Of a DNA stretch of 64,000 nucleotides, positions 1-8,106 are shown in pieces (position 1 is the stretch's first letter; the number at the start of each line of letters is the position of its first letter). The notes under the pieces are model-generated. The model made no database searches. It worked only from the letters and a program-made list of their open reading frames with translations, and was not told where the DNA came from. The translations under genes and the position numbers were made by a program. Origin of the DNA: Gynurincola endophyticus (lineage in GTDB: Bacteria; Bacteroidota; Bacteroidia; Chitinophagales; Chitinophagaceae); NCBI RefSeq assembly GCF_003991195.1, contig NZ_RCWL01000008.1:124599-188598 (forward strand), in the 5' to 3' direction.

Positions 1-731
1 ATATGAAAAATGCAGGTGTTATTTATGACCGGGCATACTCTTCTTTCAGTGAACTTACACCCGGAATGATTAACTGGTACGAGGTATTAAAGGATGTCAG
101 CTGGTTTCACTTTACGGCAATCAACCCTGCCTTAACACCAAATGTGGTAGATGTATGTGAAGAGGCTTTAAAAGTGTGTAAAGAAAAAGGAATTACCATT
201 TCGATTGATCTGAACTATCGTGCAAAATTATGGCAGTATGGTAAATCTCCGGTGGATGTGATGCCGCGTTTATTGCCTTATTGTGATGTTGTAATGGGTA
301 ATATCTGGGCCGCCAATAGTTTATTAGGCATTGATGTAGATCCTGAAATACATATTCAGGCCAATAAAGATGAATTACTTGTACATTCAATAAAAACCGC
401 TCAGGCCATTCAGGTGGCTTACCCACAGGTAAAAACAATTGCGCAAACATTCAGGTTCGATGTGGGAGAAAAAGGAATTAGCTATTTTGCTACTTTATAT
501 AAAAATGATAATCAATATATATCAAAGCACCTTTCTGCAAATGAAATAATTGATAAAGTAGGAAGTGGTGACTGTTTTATGGCAGCTTTGATTTATAGTT
601 TATATAATGAACTACCTGCACAGCAGGTGATTAATATGGCGGCTTGTGCAGCCTTTGGTAAACTCTTTGAAAAAGGAGATACCACACAACAAACCATTGA
701 AAAAATTCAACAGGCGGCAAATGACGAATGA
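1..731 (+). CDS. kdgK: 2-keto-3-deoxygluconate kinase, PfkB family (5' end cut by window)
   Basis: C-terminal 242 residues of a PfkB/ribokinase-family sugar kinase; the reading frame is open to the window edge, so the N-terminus is missing and the first visible ATG is probably internal. The family signature near the C-terminus is present as GSGD at visible residues 187-190, with the Asp as catalytic base. The SIDLNYRAKLW segment (about 67-77) is typical of 2-keto-3-deoxygluconate kinases, which make KDPG from KDG. The next gene is KDPG aldolase, overlapping by 11 bases, and a hexuronate transporter follows, so KDG as substrate is well supported by context. The exact substrate is still inferred. 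Confidence 0.88.
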   Translation, partial: MKNAGVIYDRAYSSFSELTPGMINWYEVLKDVSWFHFTAINPALTPNVVDVCEEALKVCKEKGITISIDLNYRAKLWQYGKSPVDVMPRLLPYCDVVMGNIWAANSLLGIDVDPEIHIQANKDELLVHSIKTAQAIQVAYPQVKTIAQTFRFDVGEKGISYFATLYKNDNQYISKHLSANEIIDKVGSGDCFMAALIYSLYNELPAQQVINMAACAAFGKLFEKGDTTQQTIEKIQQAANDE

Positions 732-1377
732 AGTAATTATCAATAAGATTGTTCAACAGGGTGTTTTACCGTTATACTATCATGCGGATGTAGGTGTTTC
801 ACTGGCAATTGCAAAAGCATTGTATCAAGCCGGTGTGAGAGTAATTGAATATACAAACAGAGGTGAACAGGCAATTGAAAATTTTAAATTACTGGTAGAA
901 GCCAGAAATAACGAAATGCCTGAAATGATACTGGGTATCGGTACGATTAAAACAACCGGTCAGGCAAGTGCTTTCATAGAAGCCGGAGCGGATTTTATTA
1001 TTTGCCCGGGCTTAAACACTGCAGTAGCAAAATTAGTACACGAAAAAAATATGCTTTGGGTACCCGGTTGTATGACGCCTTCTGAAATAATGCAGGCGGA
1101 AGCAGCAGGTGCCGGATTTATAAAATTGTTTCCCGGAAACCTGTTAGGACCTTCTTTCGTATCAGCTATCAAAGAATTATTCCCACAGATGAAGTTTATG
1201 CCTACCGGTGGGGTAGAAGTAGAAGAAAAGAATCTTAGTGCCTGGTTTAAATCGGGTGTTGTAGCAGTAGGAATGGGCAGTAAACTGATCACAAAAGAAG
1301 TTGTTGAAAACAAACAGTTCGAACTGTTGGCGGAAAATACAGTTGCGGCCATTGAACTGATCCGGAAAATCCGCTAA
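721..1377 (+). CDS. eda: KDPG/KHG aldolase
   Basis: Class I aldolase of 218 residues that splits 2-keto-3-deoxy-6-phosphogluconate into pyruvate and glyceraldehyde-3-phosphate. The Schiff-base lysine is visible in FIKLFPG (Lys135), the general base Glu43 in VIEYTNRG, and the phosphate/substrate loops GIGTIKT and PTGGV. The frame is open upstream to 646, but I chose the ATG at 721 because the protein then begins where the family does and the overlap with the kinase stop (729-731) is a short translational-coupling overlap. It is the second gene of the kinase-aldolase-transporter operon. Confidence 0.93.
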   Translation: MTNEVIINKIVQQGVLPLYYHADVGVSLAIAKALYQAGVRVIEYTNRGEQAIENFKLLVEARNNEMPEMILGIGTIKTTGQASAFIEAGADFIICPGLNTAVAKLVHEKNMLWVPGCMTPSEIMQAEAAGAGFIKLFPGNLLGPSFVSAIKELFPQMKFMPTGGVEVEEKNLSAWFKSGVVAVGMGSKLITKEVVENKQFELLAENTVAAIELIRKIR

Positions 1378-1409
1378 AATTTCTAAACCCACACCTAAAA
1401 CTAACGATT

Positions 1410-2999
1410 ATGCAGCAAACCATTGGAAAATATAGATGGACGATTTGTGCGCTTCTGTTTTTTGCAACAACGGTTAACTATCTCGACAGACAGGTTTTGT
1501 CGCTCTTACATCCGCAATTAGAAGAACTCTATAACTGGAGCAATTCGGATTATGCAAACATTACAGGTATCTTTCAATTGGTTTATGCCATCTCCATGCT
1601 ATTTGCAGGAAGAATGGTAGACAAGCTGGGAACTAAAAAGGGATATGCCTGGGCGATTATTATCTGGTCGATAGGAGCTGTTGTACATGCATTTTCTATT
1701 CCTATTGGTGAATCGTTAGTAACCTTATTTGGTTGGTTGGGTATCACTGCATTTTCAGTATCTGTTTTAGGATTTATGTTTTCACGCGCTGTATTGGCCA
1801 TTGGTGAAGCGGGTAACTTTCCGGCTGCTATCAAAGCCACAGCAGAATATTTCCCTAAAAAAGAACGGGCCCTGGCTACCGGTATATTTAACTCCGGCGC
1901 AAACGTTGGGGCTATTCTGGCACCATTATCCGTTCCCTGGATCAGCGAACATTGGGGTTGGGAAGCAGCTTTTATTTTTGTAGGAGCAATTGGTTTTATC
2001 TGGTTAATCTTATGGTGGATTTTCTATGATAAACCTGAAAATCAAAAGAGATTAAGTACGGCTGAACTAGCTTATATCCAACAGGGTGAAGAAGGAGAAG
2101 CGGTAACTGCTGCAATTTCAGCTAACCCAAAAGTAGAAAAAGTAAAATGGTTCAGTTTATTAAAATATAATCAGACATGGGCATTTACCGTAGGTAAATT
2201 CCTGACTGACGGTGTATGGTGGTTTTTCTTATTCTGGTTACCGAATTACCTGAAAGTACAATATGGAATGGTAAAAACCGATATCATGTTACCTTTGGCT
2301 ATTTTATATACAATGGCGATGGTTGGAAGTATCGGCGGCGGATGGTTACCCATGCACTTTATTAAAAAAGGCTATACGGCTTACGATGGAAGAATGCGTG
2401 CGATGCTGATTATTGCAATATTACCATTAGCGATTCTGGCAGCACAACCTTTCGGACATATTTCATACTGGGTACCTGTTATTCTGATTGGTATCGGAGC
2501 TTCTGCACATCAGGCATGGAGTGCGAATATATTCACTACAGTATCTGATATGTTTCCGAAGAAAGCAACTGCTTCGGTAGTAGGTATCGGTGGAATGGCC
2601 GGTGGTATCGGTGGCGTATTGATCGGTAAAACCGGTGGTTGGTTGTTTGATGCTTACCGTTCGTCTGGTATTCAATCGGCCTGGGAAGCTGCAAAAGAAA
2701 AAGGTTTGGGTGATTTTGTACAACAAATCACCACTATGAATCTTACGAATAAAAGAGGTGATGTAATTAATCTGGGATTAACCGAATTAAAAAACCTGCC
2801 TGCTGAAGCTGCTGATCAGATTAAAAACCTGAATGCTATGGCATTTGATCAGCTGGTTGCAATTCAGGAGCCATTAGTACATGGTCAGATGACAACTGCT
2901 TACACCATTATGTTTGCCGTATGTGCACTGGCGTATTTAATTGCCTGGACGATTATGAAGAGCTTAGTACCTAAATATAAACCAATTACTGATTTATAA
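1410..2999 (+). CDS. MFS transporter, hexuronate (ExuT-like) family
   Basis: Inner-membrane carrier of 529 residues with about 12 hydrophobic segments. The N-terminal NYLDRQVLS and the GRMVDKLGTKKG loop (between TM2 and TM3) are the anion:cation symporter (ACS) family signature, in which ExuT galacturonate/glucuronate carriers sit. A soluble insertion of about 75 residues before the last helix (about 430-500) makes it longer than E. coli ExuT. It starts 32 bases after the aldolase and closes the operon, so it most likely imports galacturonate or glucuronate, or their unsaturated products. A terminator follows at 3034-3067. Confidence 0.88.
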   Translation: MQQTIGKYRWTICALLFFATTVNYLDRQVLSLLHPQLEELYNWSNSDYANITGIFQLVYAISMLFAGRMVDKLGTKKGYAWAIIIWSIGAVVHAFSIPIGESLVTLFGWLGITAFSVSVLGFMFSRAVLAIGEAGNFPAAIKATAEYFPKKERALATGIFNSGANVGAILAPLSVPWISEHWGWEAAFIFVGAIGFIWLILWWIFYDKPENQKRLSTAELAYIQQGEEGEAVTAAISANPKVEKVKWFSLLKYNQTWAFTVGKFLTDGVWWFFLFWLPNYLKVQYGMVKTDIMLPLAILYTMAMVGSIGGGWLPMHFIKKGYTAYDGRMRAMLIIAILPLAILAAQPFGHISYWVPVILIGIGASAHQAWSANIFTTVSDMFPKKATASVVGIGGMAGGIGGVLIGKTGGWLFDAYRSSGIQSAWEAAKEKGLGDFVQQITTMNLTNKRGDVINLGLTELKNLPAEAADQIKNLNAMAFDQLVAIQEPLVHGQMTTAYTIMFAVCALAYLIAWTIMKSLVPKYKPITDL

Positions 3000-3033
3000 T
3001 GGTATAAAGCACCATTGAGAATTAGAGTTAACA

Positions 3034-3067
3034 ACTGCCTGGTATTTTTATGCCGGGCAGTTTTTTT
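3034..3067 (+). terminator. Rho-independent terminator after the hexuronate operon
   Basis: Stem ACTGCCTGG / CCGGGCAGT (one G-U pair) with a ten-base loop, followed by seven T. It begins 35 bases after the transporter stop. Confidence 0.85.
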
Positions 3068-3071
3068 ATAA

Positions 3072-3105
3072 AAAAATCCCCGCAACTTTTATTGCGGGGA
3101 TTTTT
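3072..3105 (-). terminator. Terminator of the SMR gene (bidirectional shape)
   Basis: Perfect stem ATCCCCGCAA / TTGCGGGGAT around a short loop, flanked by A-run and T-run on either side. It abuts the stop codon of the minus-strand SMR gene. With the preceding hairpin it forms a back-to-back terminator pair between two convergent units. Confidence 0.85.
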
Positions 3106-3106
3106 A

Positions 3107-3430
3107 TTATGCTTTTCCACCAAGTAGTTTCAATCCGATAATACTGGCGATTAGTGTACAGATGAAAAATATCTTCCAGAAGTTGGCGTCTTCTTTGAAA
3201 AAGAGAATACCAACCAGTACTGTACCAACGGCACCGATACCTGACCATACTGCATAAGCCATTCCCAGCGGAATAGTTTGTGTAGCTTTATTCAATAGAA
3301 AAAAACTACAGGCTATACATATAAAAAAACCAAGTGACCACTTCCAGTTTGTAAAATTATTAGCCAGCTTCATACAAGTAGTAAAACCTACTTCGAAAAA
3401 ACCTGCTAACACTAAAATTATCCAAGCCAT
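3107..3430 (-). CDS. Small multidrug resistance (SMR) exporter, SugE/Gdx-like
   Basis: A 107-residue protein with four hydrophobic helices, the size of the SMR family. The essential glutamate is visible in the first helix (AGFFEVG, Glu13), and TIPLGMAYAVWSGIGAVGT is the second conserved block. The MAW start and AG-EVG spacing resemble SugE/Gdx guanidinium exporters more than EmrE, but the tryptophan that often follows EVG in Gdx is Phe here, so the substrate (guanidinium or quaternary ammonium) is open. SMR proteins work as dimers and this is a single gene. Its leader is occupied by an inverted-repeat element (3452-3552). Confidence 0.88.
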   Translation of the reverse strand: MAWIILVLAGFFEVGFTTCMKLANNFTNWKWSLGFFICIACSFFLLNKATQTIPLGMAYAVWSGIGAVGTVLVGILFFKEDANFWKIFFICTLIASIIGLKLLGGKA

Positions 3431-3451
3431 AAATTAACATTTAGTAAAGAA

Positions 3452-3552
3452 GGCCGTCTCTAAAATGCAGCCTATATTAATAAATATGTAAATGGCTAAC
3501 TAAATGCAGACAATTTTAATGGTTAATATATGCCTACTGTTTAGAGACAACC
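3452..3552. mobile_element. MITE-like element with terminal inverted repeats
   Basis: The ends GGCCGTCTCTAAA (3452-3464) and TTTAGAGACAACC (3540-3552) are inverted complements with two mismatches (G-U pairs in RNA). The similarity continues inward, with gaps, to ATATTAA on both sides, giving about 30-bp imperfect arms in a 101-bp, AT-rich, gene-free unit. GTTGTCTC-type ends are common on insertion sequences. No clear target-site duplication is visible. It could instead be a structured leader of the SMR gene, whose start lies 22 bases away. Confidence 0.45.
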
Positions 3553-3567
3553 CCTTAGGGTGTACAA

Positions 3568-5811
3568 TTATATAGTTTTTTTATTGATCTTTTTAATTAC
3601 CTCAGGCACTATCTTGTCATCTCCTACAATATAAACGATATCGTTTGGTTGAAATACGAAATCTGATTCAGGATTTAATATTCTATGACCGTTTCGTTCA
3701 ATACCTACTACCAGGCCTTTGATAATTTCTTTGATTTTGCTCTCTCTGATGTTTTTACCAATCAATTGAGATTCTTCCTGTATCACAAATTCACGCATCA
3801 TTACATCGTGGTGTTCTTCAACACCTTCTTTGGTATGTTTAGCCGGACGAATGATTGCCTGTAATCGCTTCATCTGAGCATCTGTTCCTAATATCAGTAT
3901 TTCATCGCCGGGGAATACCTGATCATTCCAGGTAGGAATGGGGATATGATGTTCGCCACGTTTAATCATAACAACATTAATGCCTAAGGTTTCTCTCCAT
4001 GCCAGGTCTTTTAAGGTTTTACCTGCACTTGGAGAATCATGGCCAATTTTAATAGGAACAATGTGTGCGTCCCACGGAGCAAGTTCACTTCTGTTCTTTT
4101 TAGCAGCTGCAATTTCTCTCTGATTGAAATTCGACATAAACCGTGATTCGATTTTATCATAAAATGCCTGAATTTTCTTAGAGAAAGAAAACAGTGTAAA
4201 TATAATTACACAGGTAGCTATTAAACCTACCCAGATGTTGAAGAAGTTATGGAATAATAAACCGATGAAGGCTGCGACCAGTATCAAACGAACAATGAAT
4301 AAAGCATATACTAATGGCTTATACTTAGGTGATGCTAATATTCTTCCATACTCTTCACTATGTTTGATACGTACGGCTAATGCCCACATGAACGGAAGGA
4401 TAAATAATAAGGTAACTGTAACTGTTGCATATTTTGCCCATACATTTCCATCCAGGTTTTCCATTACATAGGGTAATACAAACTGAGAAGCAGCTAAGAT
4501 AAACGTCAATATAATTGCTGATAATACAGCTATATTCGTAAGGGCACTTTTTAATACAGACTGCCAGTCTGAAATCGAAGCAACTTTTTTACCTTCTGCG
4601 TGTTCGTTCTGGAAAAAGTTGACCATTTTCTTCGGCAAAAACTTCTCTATAAACTTATATACGTGTTTCGAGTATTTAATGGAATAAGGAGTCGTCAATG
4701 TTGTTACAGCCGATACTGCTACCGTAATAGGGTAGAGGAAATGACTGGTTACACCTAACGTCATACCCAAGCCGGCTATAATAAAAGAGAACTCACCGAT
4801 TTGAGATAAACTCAATCCGACCTGGACGGAAGTCTGAAGGCTCTGTCCGGCTATTAAAGTTCCCAAACCTGTTGAGAGTAATTTACCTACGATTGTAACT
4901 ACGGTAATAATTAAGATCGGCACGGCATATTCAACAATAATATTCGGATCAATCAGCATCCCTACAGAAACGAAGAATATACCACCGAAAAGATCCTTGA
5001 TCGGAATGATGAGGTGCTCTATTTTTTCAGCACTGGTAGTTTCTGCCAGGATAGATCCCATTAAGAAAGCGCCCAGCGCCGGAGAAAAACCTGCTTTATT
5101 AGCCAATACCACCATGATAAAACACAGTGATAAAGAAAGTAACAACAAGGTTTCTTCGTTCATCCATTTTTTAACTTTCTTCAGGAAGGTCGGGATGAAG
5201 AAAATACCACCTACAAACCATATAATCAGGAAGAATAATAGTTTAAGAATACTGAAAAGCATGTCGGGGCCGGCAAACTGCTGACTTACCGCTAACGTTG
5301 ATAACAATACCATCAAACCGATGGCGGCAAGGTCTTCAACAATCAGAATCCCGAATACAATGGTGGCGTATCGTTGGGCTTTAATATTAAGCTCTTCAAA
5401 AGCGCGGATAATAATGGTAGTAGAAGATACGGATAACAGACCTCCTAAGAAAAGGCTGTCCATTGTATTCCATCCCATCAGTTTACCGGTACCAAAACCG
5501 ATCAGCGACATGAATATAATTTCAGAAAGGGCACCGATAGAGGCCGGAGCGCCCACTTTAATTAATTTTTTAAAACTGAATTCTAAACCGAGTGCAAATA
5601 ACAATACGATCACACCAATTTCCGACCAGATGGAAATATTTTCTCTTTCCAATACTGTCGGTAAAAAACTAAAGTGTGGTCCTACTAAAAAGCCCGCTAA
5701 AATATATCCTAATACTACAGGCTGCTTAAATCTTCTACAAATAATCGCTACAATCCCTGCAGCAGCCAGGATTAATGCTAAGTCAGTTATTAAGTGAGGT
5801 AAATGTCCCAT
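3568..5811 (-). CDS. CPA2 monovalent cation:proton antiporter with two C-terminal TrkA-C domains
   Basis: A 747-residue inner-membrane protein. The first 390 residues form the Na+/H+ exchanger core of the CPA2 (KefB/KefC) family, beginning with the characteristic RFKQPVVLGYILAGFLVGP motif and including an FALGLEF motif. Four or so further hydrophobic segments follow (about 425-560), an addition relative to KefB. Two ligand-binding RCK C-terminal (TrkA-C) domains then lie at about 580-655 and 670-745, each ending in a PGDEILILG / PNDIVYIVG strand. The Rossmann TrkA-N domain of KefB is absent. Likely role: K+ or Na+/H+ exchange gated by a ligand at the TrkA-C domains. The ion is not decidable from sequence. 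Confidence 0.85.
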   Translation of the reverse strand: MGHLPHLITDLALILAAAGIVAIICRRFKQPVVLGYILAGFLVGPHFSFLPTVLERENISIWSEIGVIVLLFALGLEFSFKKLIKVGAPASIGALSEIIFMSLIGFGTGKLMGWNTMDSLFLGGLLSVSSTTIIIRAFEELNIKAQRYATIVFGILIVEDLAAIGLMVLLSTLAVSQQFAGPDMLFSILKLLFFLIIWFVGGIFFIPTFLKKVKKWMNEETLLLLSLSLCFIMVVLANKAGFSPALGAFLMGSILAETTSAEKIEHLIIPIKDLFGGIFFVSVGMLIDPNIIVEYAVPILIITVVTIVGKLLSTGLGTLIAGQSLQTSVQVGLSLSQIGEFSFIIAGLGMTLGVTSHFLYPITVAVSAVTTLTTPYSIKYSKHVYKFIEKFLPKKMVNFFQNEHAEGKKVASISDWQSVLKSALTNIAVLSAIILTFILAASQFVLPYVMENLDGNVWAKYATVTVTLLFILPFMWALAVRIKHSEEYGRILASPKYKPLVYALFIVRLILVAAFIGLLFHNFFNIWVGLIATCVIIFTLFSFSKKIQAFYDKIESRFMSNFNQREIAAAKKNRSELAPWDAHIVPIKIGHDSPSAGKTLKDLAWRETLGINVVMIKRGEHHIPIPTWNDQVFPGDEILILGTDAQMKRLQAIIRPAKHTKEGVEEHHDVMMREFVIQEESQLIGKNIRESKIKEIIKGLVVGIERNGHRILNPESDFVFQPNDIVYIVGDDKIVPEVIKKINKKTI

Positions 5812-5861
5812 TTTTTAATGATTGTATAATTCCTTTCTGTATTCAACTCAGATAAACACAC

Positions 5862-5880
5862 CAGGCATTTTAATGCCCTG
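5862..5880 (-). terminator. Weak hairpin between the 119-aa gene and the antiporter
   Basis: CAGGCATT / AATGCCCTG with one bulge and a two-base loop. The T-run after it on the minus strand is poor, so it is only a possible terminator for the gene ending at 5946. Confidence 0.35.
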
Positions 5881-5945
5881 TTAATGTGCTACTGATTTAA
5901 ATTTAATTGATTAAATCCAAATTATTGTAATATAACTACTACAGA

Positions 5946-6305
5946 TCACCAAAAATAATGTTGTGGAAACAGTAGAAAAAAATAATGAAGGGTATGGTCA
6001 GACAAATAATTTGAAAAAGAATTTTTCTCTGACTGGTATTGATAATCAACGATGTAGGTGTCGCAATTAGGTAGGGCATTGTCACCCAGATACTTTTTAA
6101 AGGGTTCTTTTAAACCTAAAGTATTTTCTTCCTGTTGCGGTTGGGAGGTAGATACCTGTACAGTGCTGCTGCCCACAGAATACAGGTAATTGTTTCTTTT
6201 TGAAACTTTTACAACTGCAGCAGGCTTTTGTTTACCGGGGCATGCTTTCGCTACCTGGGTAAGCAACACAAATGAACAGAGTAATAATAAATACCTCACA
6301 ACCAC
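5946..6305 (-). CDS. Small exported protein of unknown function
   Basis: A 119-residue frame starting four bases after the surE stop on the same strand, so it is probably co-transcribed with surE. The first 22 residues are a clear signal sequence (hydrophobic LLLLCSFVLLTQ, then AKAC). The mature part has a Ser/Gln-rich middle (STSQPQQEE) and an aromatic C-terminus. I recognise no family. The signal peptide and tight spacing argue for a real gene, but there is no independent support. Confidence 0.6.
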   Translation of the reverse strand: MVVRYLLLLCSFVLLTQVAKACPGKQKPAAVVKVSKRNNYLYSVGSSTVQVSTSQPQQEENTLGLKEPFKKYLGDNALPNCDTYIVDYQYQSEKNSFSNYLSDHTLHYFFLLFPQHYFW

Positions 6306-6309
6306 AAAT

Positions 6310-7080
6310 TTATGCTTTTTTATCGGGATTTCCTTTGTCCAGCTGCTGTAAGCTGGCTTCCTGCGTTAATTTACTCAGCTCTTCTTCGTTGGTCAGATTC
6401 AATCTTAAGGGTGTTACAGACACGTAATTATTTTCAACAGCCCAACGGTCGGTATTTTCTTCGGCCGGTTCCAGTGCATGAACGGTATACCAGTAATGTT
6501 TTCTGCCCATGGGGTCCATTCCCGGAACAATTTTACCATCATAGAAGCGAACGCTCTGACGCGTGAATTTGATTCCGACAGGACGTATGGGGAAGTTTAC
6601 ATTAAACAGGTATAGCCCTTCTTTTTTGAGCAAAAAATCCAGCACCTGCTTTAAATACGGCTGAATAACTTCAAAATTAGGTTCTTCTTTTCCGAGTACC
6701 ATACTTAATGCGATTCCTTTTTTGCCCAATAGAACAGCCTGTTTAGCGGCAGCCAGTGTACCGGAGTGCCACATCGCATTACCCAGGTTAGGCCCCATGT
6801 TGATGCCACTCAGAACAACTTCCGTTTTTGGCCAGATATGCGATCCCAAAGCCACACAATCGGCGGGTGTACCGTTGACGCGATAAGCCTCCACTCCCTC
6901 AAACTTCTGAAAACTGGCTTTGTAGTACAGTGGCCGGGTAGCAGTAATCGCATGGCCCATAGATGATTGTTCCACATCAGGAGCAACCACTTTCACTTCT
7001 CCAAATGACCGGGCAGCCTGTGCTAATGCAGATAATCCCGGGCTATAAATACCATCATCGTTTGCAATTAAAATATTCAT
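6310..7080 (-). CDS. surE: 5'/3'-nucleotidase SurE
   Basis: A 256-residue metal-dependent nucleoside-monophosphate phosphatase. The N-terminal NILIANDDG carries the metal-binding Asp8 and Asp9. QSSMGHAIT (metal-binding Ser), NGTPADCVALG and SGINMGPNLG are the other SurE signature blocks, and length matches the family. SurE hydrolyses 5'- and 3'-nucleotides and is linked to stationary-phase survival. It diverges from the lipid kinase gene across a 67-base gap. Confidence 0.95.
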   Translation of the reverse strand: MNILIANDDGIYSPGLSALAQAARSFGEVKVVAPDVEQSSMGHAITATRPLYYKASFQKFEGVEAYRVNGTPADCVALGSHIWPKTEVVLSGINMGPNLGNAMWHSGTLAAAKQAVLLGKKGIALSMVLGKEEPNFEVIQPYLKQVLDFLLKKEGLYLFNVNFPIRPVGIKFTRQSVRFYDGKIVPGMDPMGRKHYWYTVHALEPAEENTDRWAVENNYVSVTPLRLNLTNEEELSKLTQEASLQQLDKGNPDKKA

Positions 7081-7147
7081 ACTATCTTAAGGAACAGAAC
7101 CATGCCAAAATCGCTGGTATGCACATTATATTGCAAATTTCCCATCG

Positions 7148-8047
7148 ATGAAAGTTGTTAAAATTGTACATAATCCCACTGCCGGTAAAAGAAATTTACC
7201 AATGGAATTGCTCATTCAGATCGTTCAAAAAGCCGGTTTTGAATGTAGATATTCGTCTACAAAAGAGAATGACTGGAAGCATATTGAAGACGATGTAGAT
7301 TATATTCTCATTGCGGGGGGAGACGGATCTGTCAGGAAAATAGCCCATATTCTCATTGAGAATAAGAAAACGCATATACCTATCTTCCTGTATCCTTCAG
7401 GTACTGCTAACAATATCGGTTTAACGATGGGACTCGAACGTTCTATCACCAGTTTTACGAATCTCATTCAATCACACCTTACACAAAGTTTTGATGTAGG
7501 AAAATTTACGATGGATGAAAAAGATCATTATTTTCTTGAAAGTCTGGGATGGGGTGTTTTTCCTAAATTGATTCAGAAAATGGATGATCATAAAAAAGAT
7601 TTAAAAAAACCTTTGTATGATGAACTACCGCTGGCATTGGAGAAATTATATAAAATTGTAAAAAAATATAATCCCAAATATGCAGTAATTGAAACCGACC
7701 AGCACAGGTTAGCAGGTTTTTTTCTCATGATAGAAATAATGAATACAAAATCGATAGGGCCGCGACTCACACTTGCTCCGCTGGCATCTACCAGAGATGG
7801 TTATCTGGATCTGGTACTGATTCCTGCACATCAACGCATTCATCTTTTAAAATATCTTGAGAAAAGAATGAAAGGTGAAAAAGCTTATTTTAAATTACAT
7901 CCGTTACGGGTGAAATATGTAAACATCGAGTGGTATGGAAAAAGGTTGCATGCTGATGATGCGGTGATGACCTGCGCCAAAGAGAAAATATCAGTAAAAG
8001 CTGCTGAGGAACAATTAAGATTCATTGCACCTAAAAAATTTGGATAA
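7148..8047 (+). CDS. Diacylglycerol/lipid kinase family protein (DagK/YegS type)
   Basis: A 299-residue soluble lipid kinase. The nucleotide-binding loop GGDGSVRK (residues 57-64) and the PSGTANNIG block (about 93-101) define the DAG-kinase catalytic domain. The C-terminal beta-sandwich contains the SIGPRLTLAPLASTRDGYLDLVLI motif region. Likely substrates are diacylglycerol or a related lipid alcohol, with ATP as donor; family members also include sphingosine and ceramide kinases, which matters because some Bacteroidota make sphingolipids. The true substrate cannot be read from sequence. It is transcribed divergently from surE. Confidence 0.82.
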   Translation: MKVVKIVHNPTAGKRNLPMELLIQIVQKAGFECRYSSTKENDWKHIEDDVDYILIAGGDGSVRKIAHILIENKKTHIPIFLYPSGTANNIGLTMGLERSITSFTNLIQSHLTQSFDVGKFTMDEKDHYFLESLGWGVFPKLIQKMDDHKKDLKKPLYDELPLALEKLYKIVKKYNPKYAVIETDQHRLAGFFLMIEIMNTKSIGPRLTLAPLASTRDGYLDLVLIPAHQRIHLLKYLEKRMKGEKAYFKLHPLRVKYVNIEWYGKRLHADDAVMTCAKEKISVKAAEEQLRFIAPKKFG

Positions 8048-8051
8048 ACCA

Positions 8052-8096
8052 GCTATTTTTTGTATCTTAATAGAATAGCCATTTTGTTTTTATAAC
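8052..8096 (+). terminator. Possible terminator after the lipid kinase
   Basis: Short stem GCTATT / AATAGC with a 16-base loop, followed by a T-rich stretch. It is weak but placed just after the stop codon. Confidence 0.35.
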
Positions 8097-8106
8097 CTCC
8101 TATTAT

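Noticed and set aside
646-720. N-terminal extension of the KDPG aldolase
   Set aside because: It lies wholly within the kinase gene. The ATG at 721 gives the normal family start.
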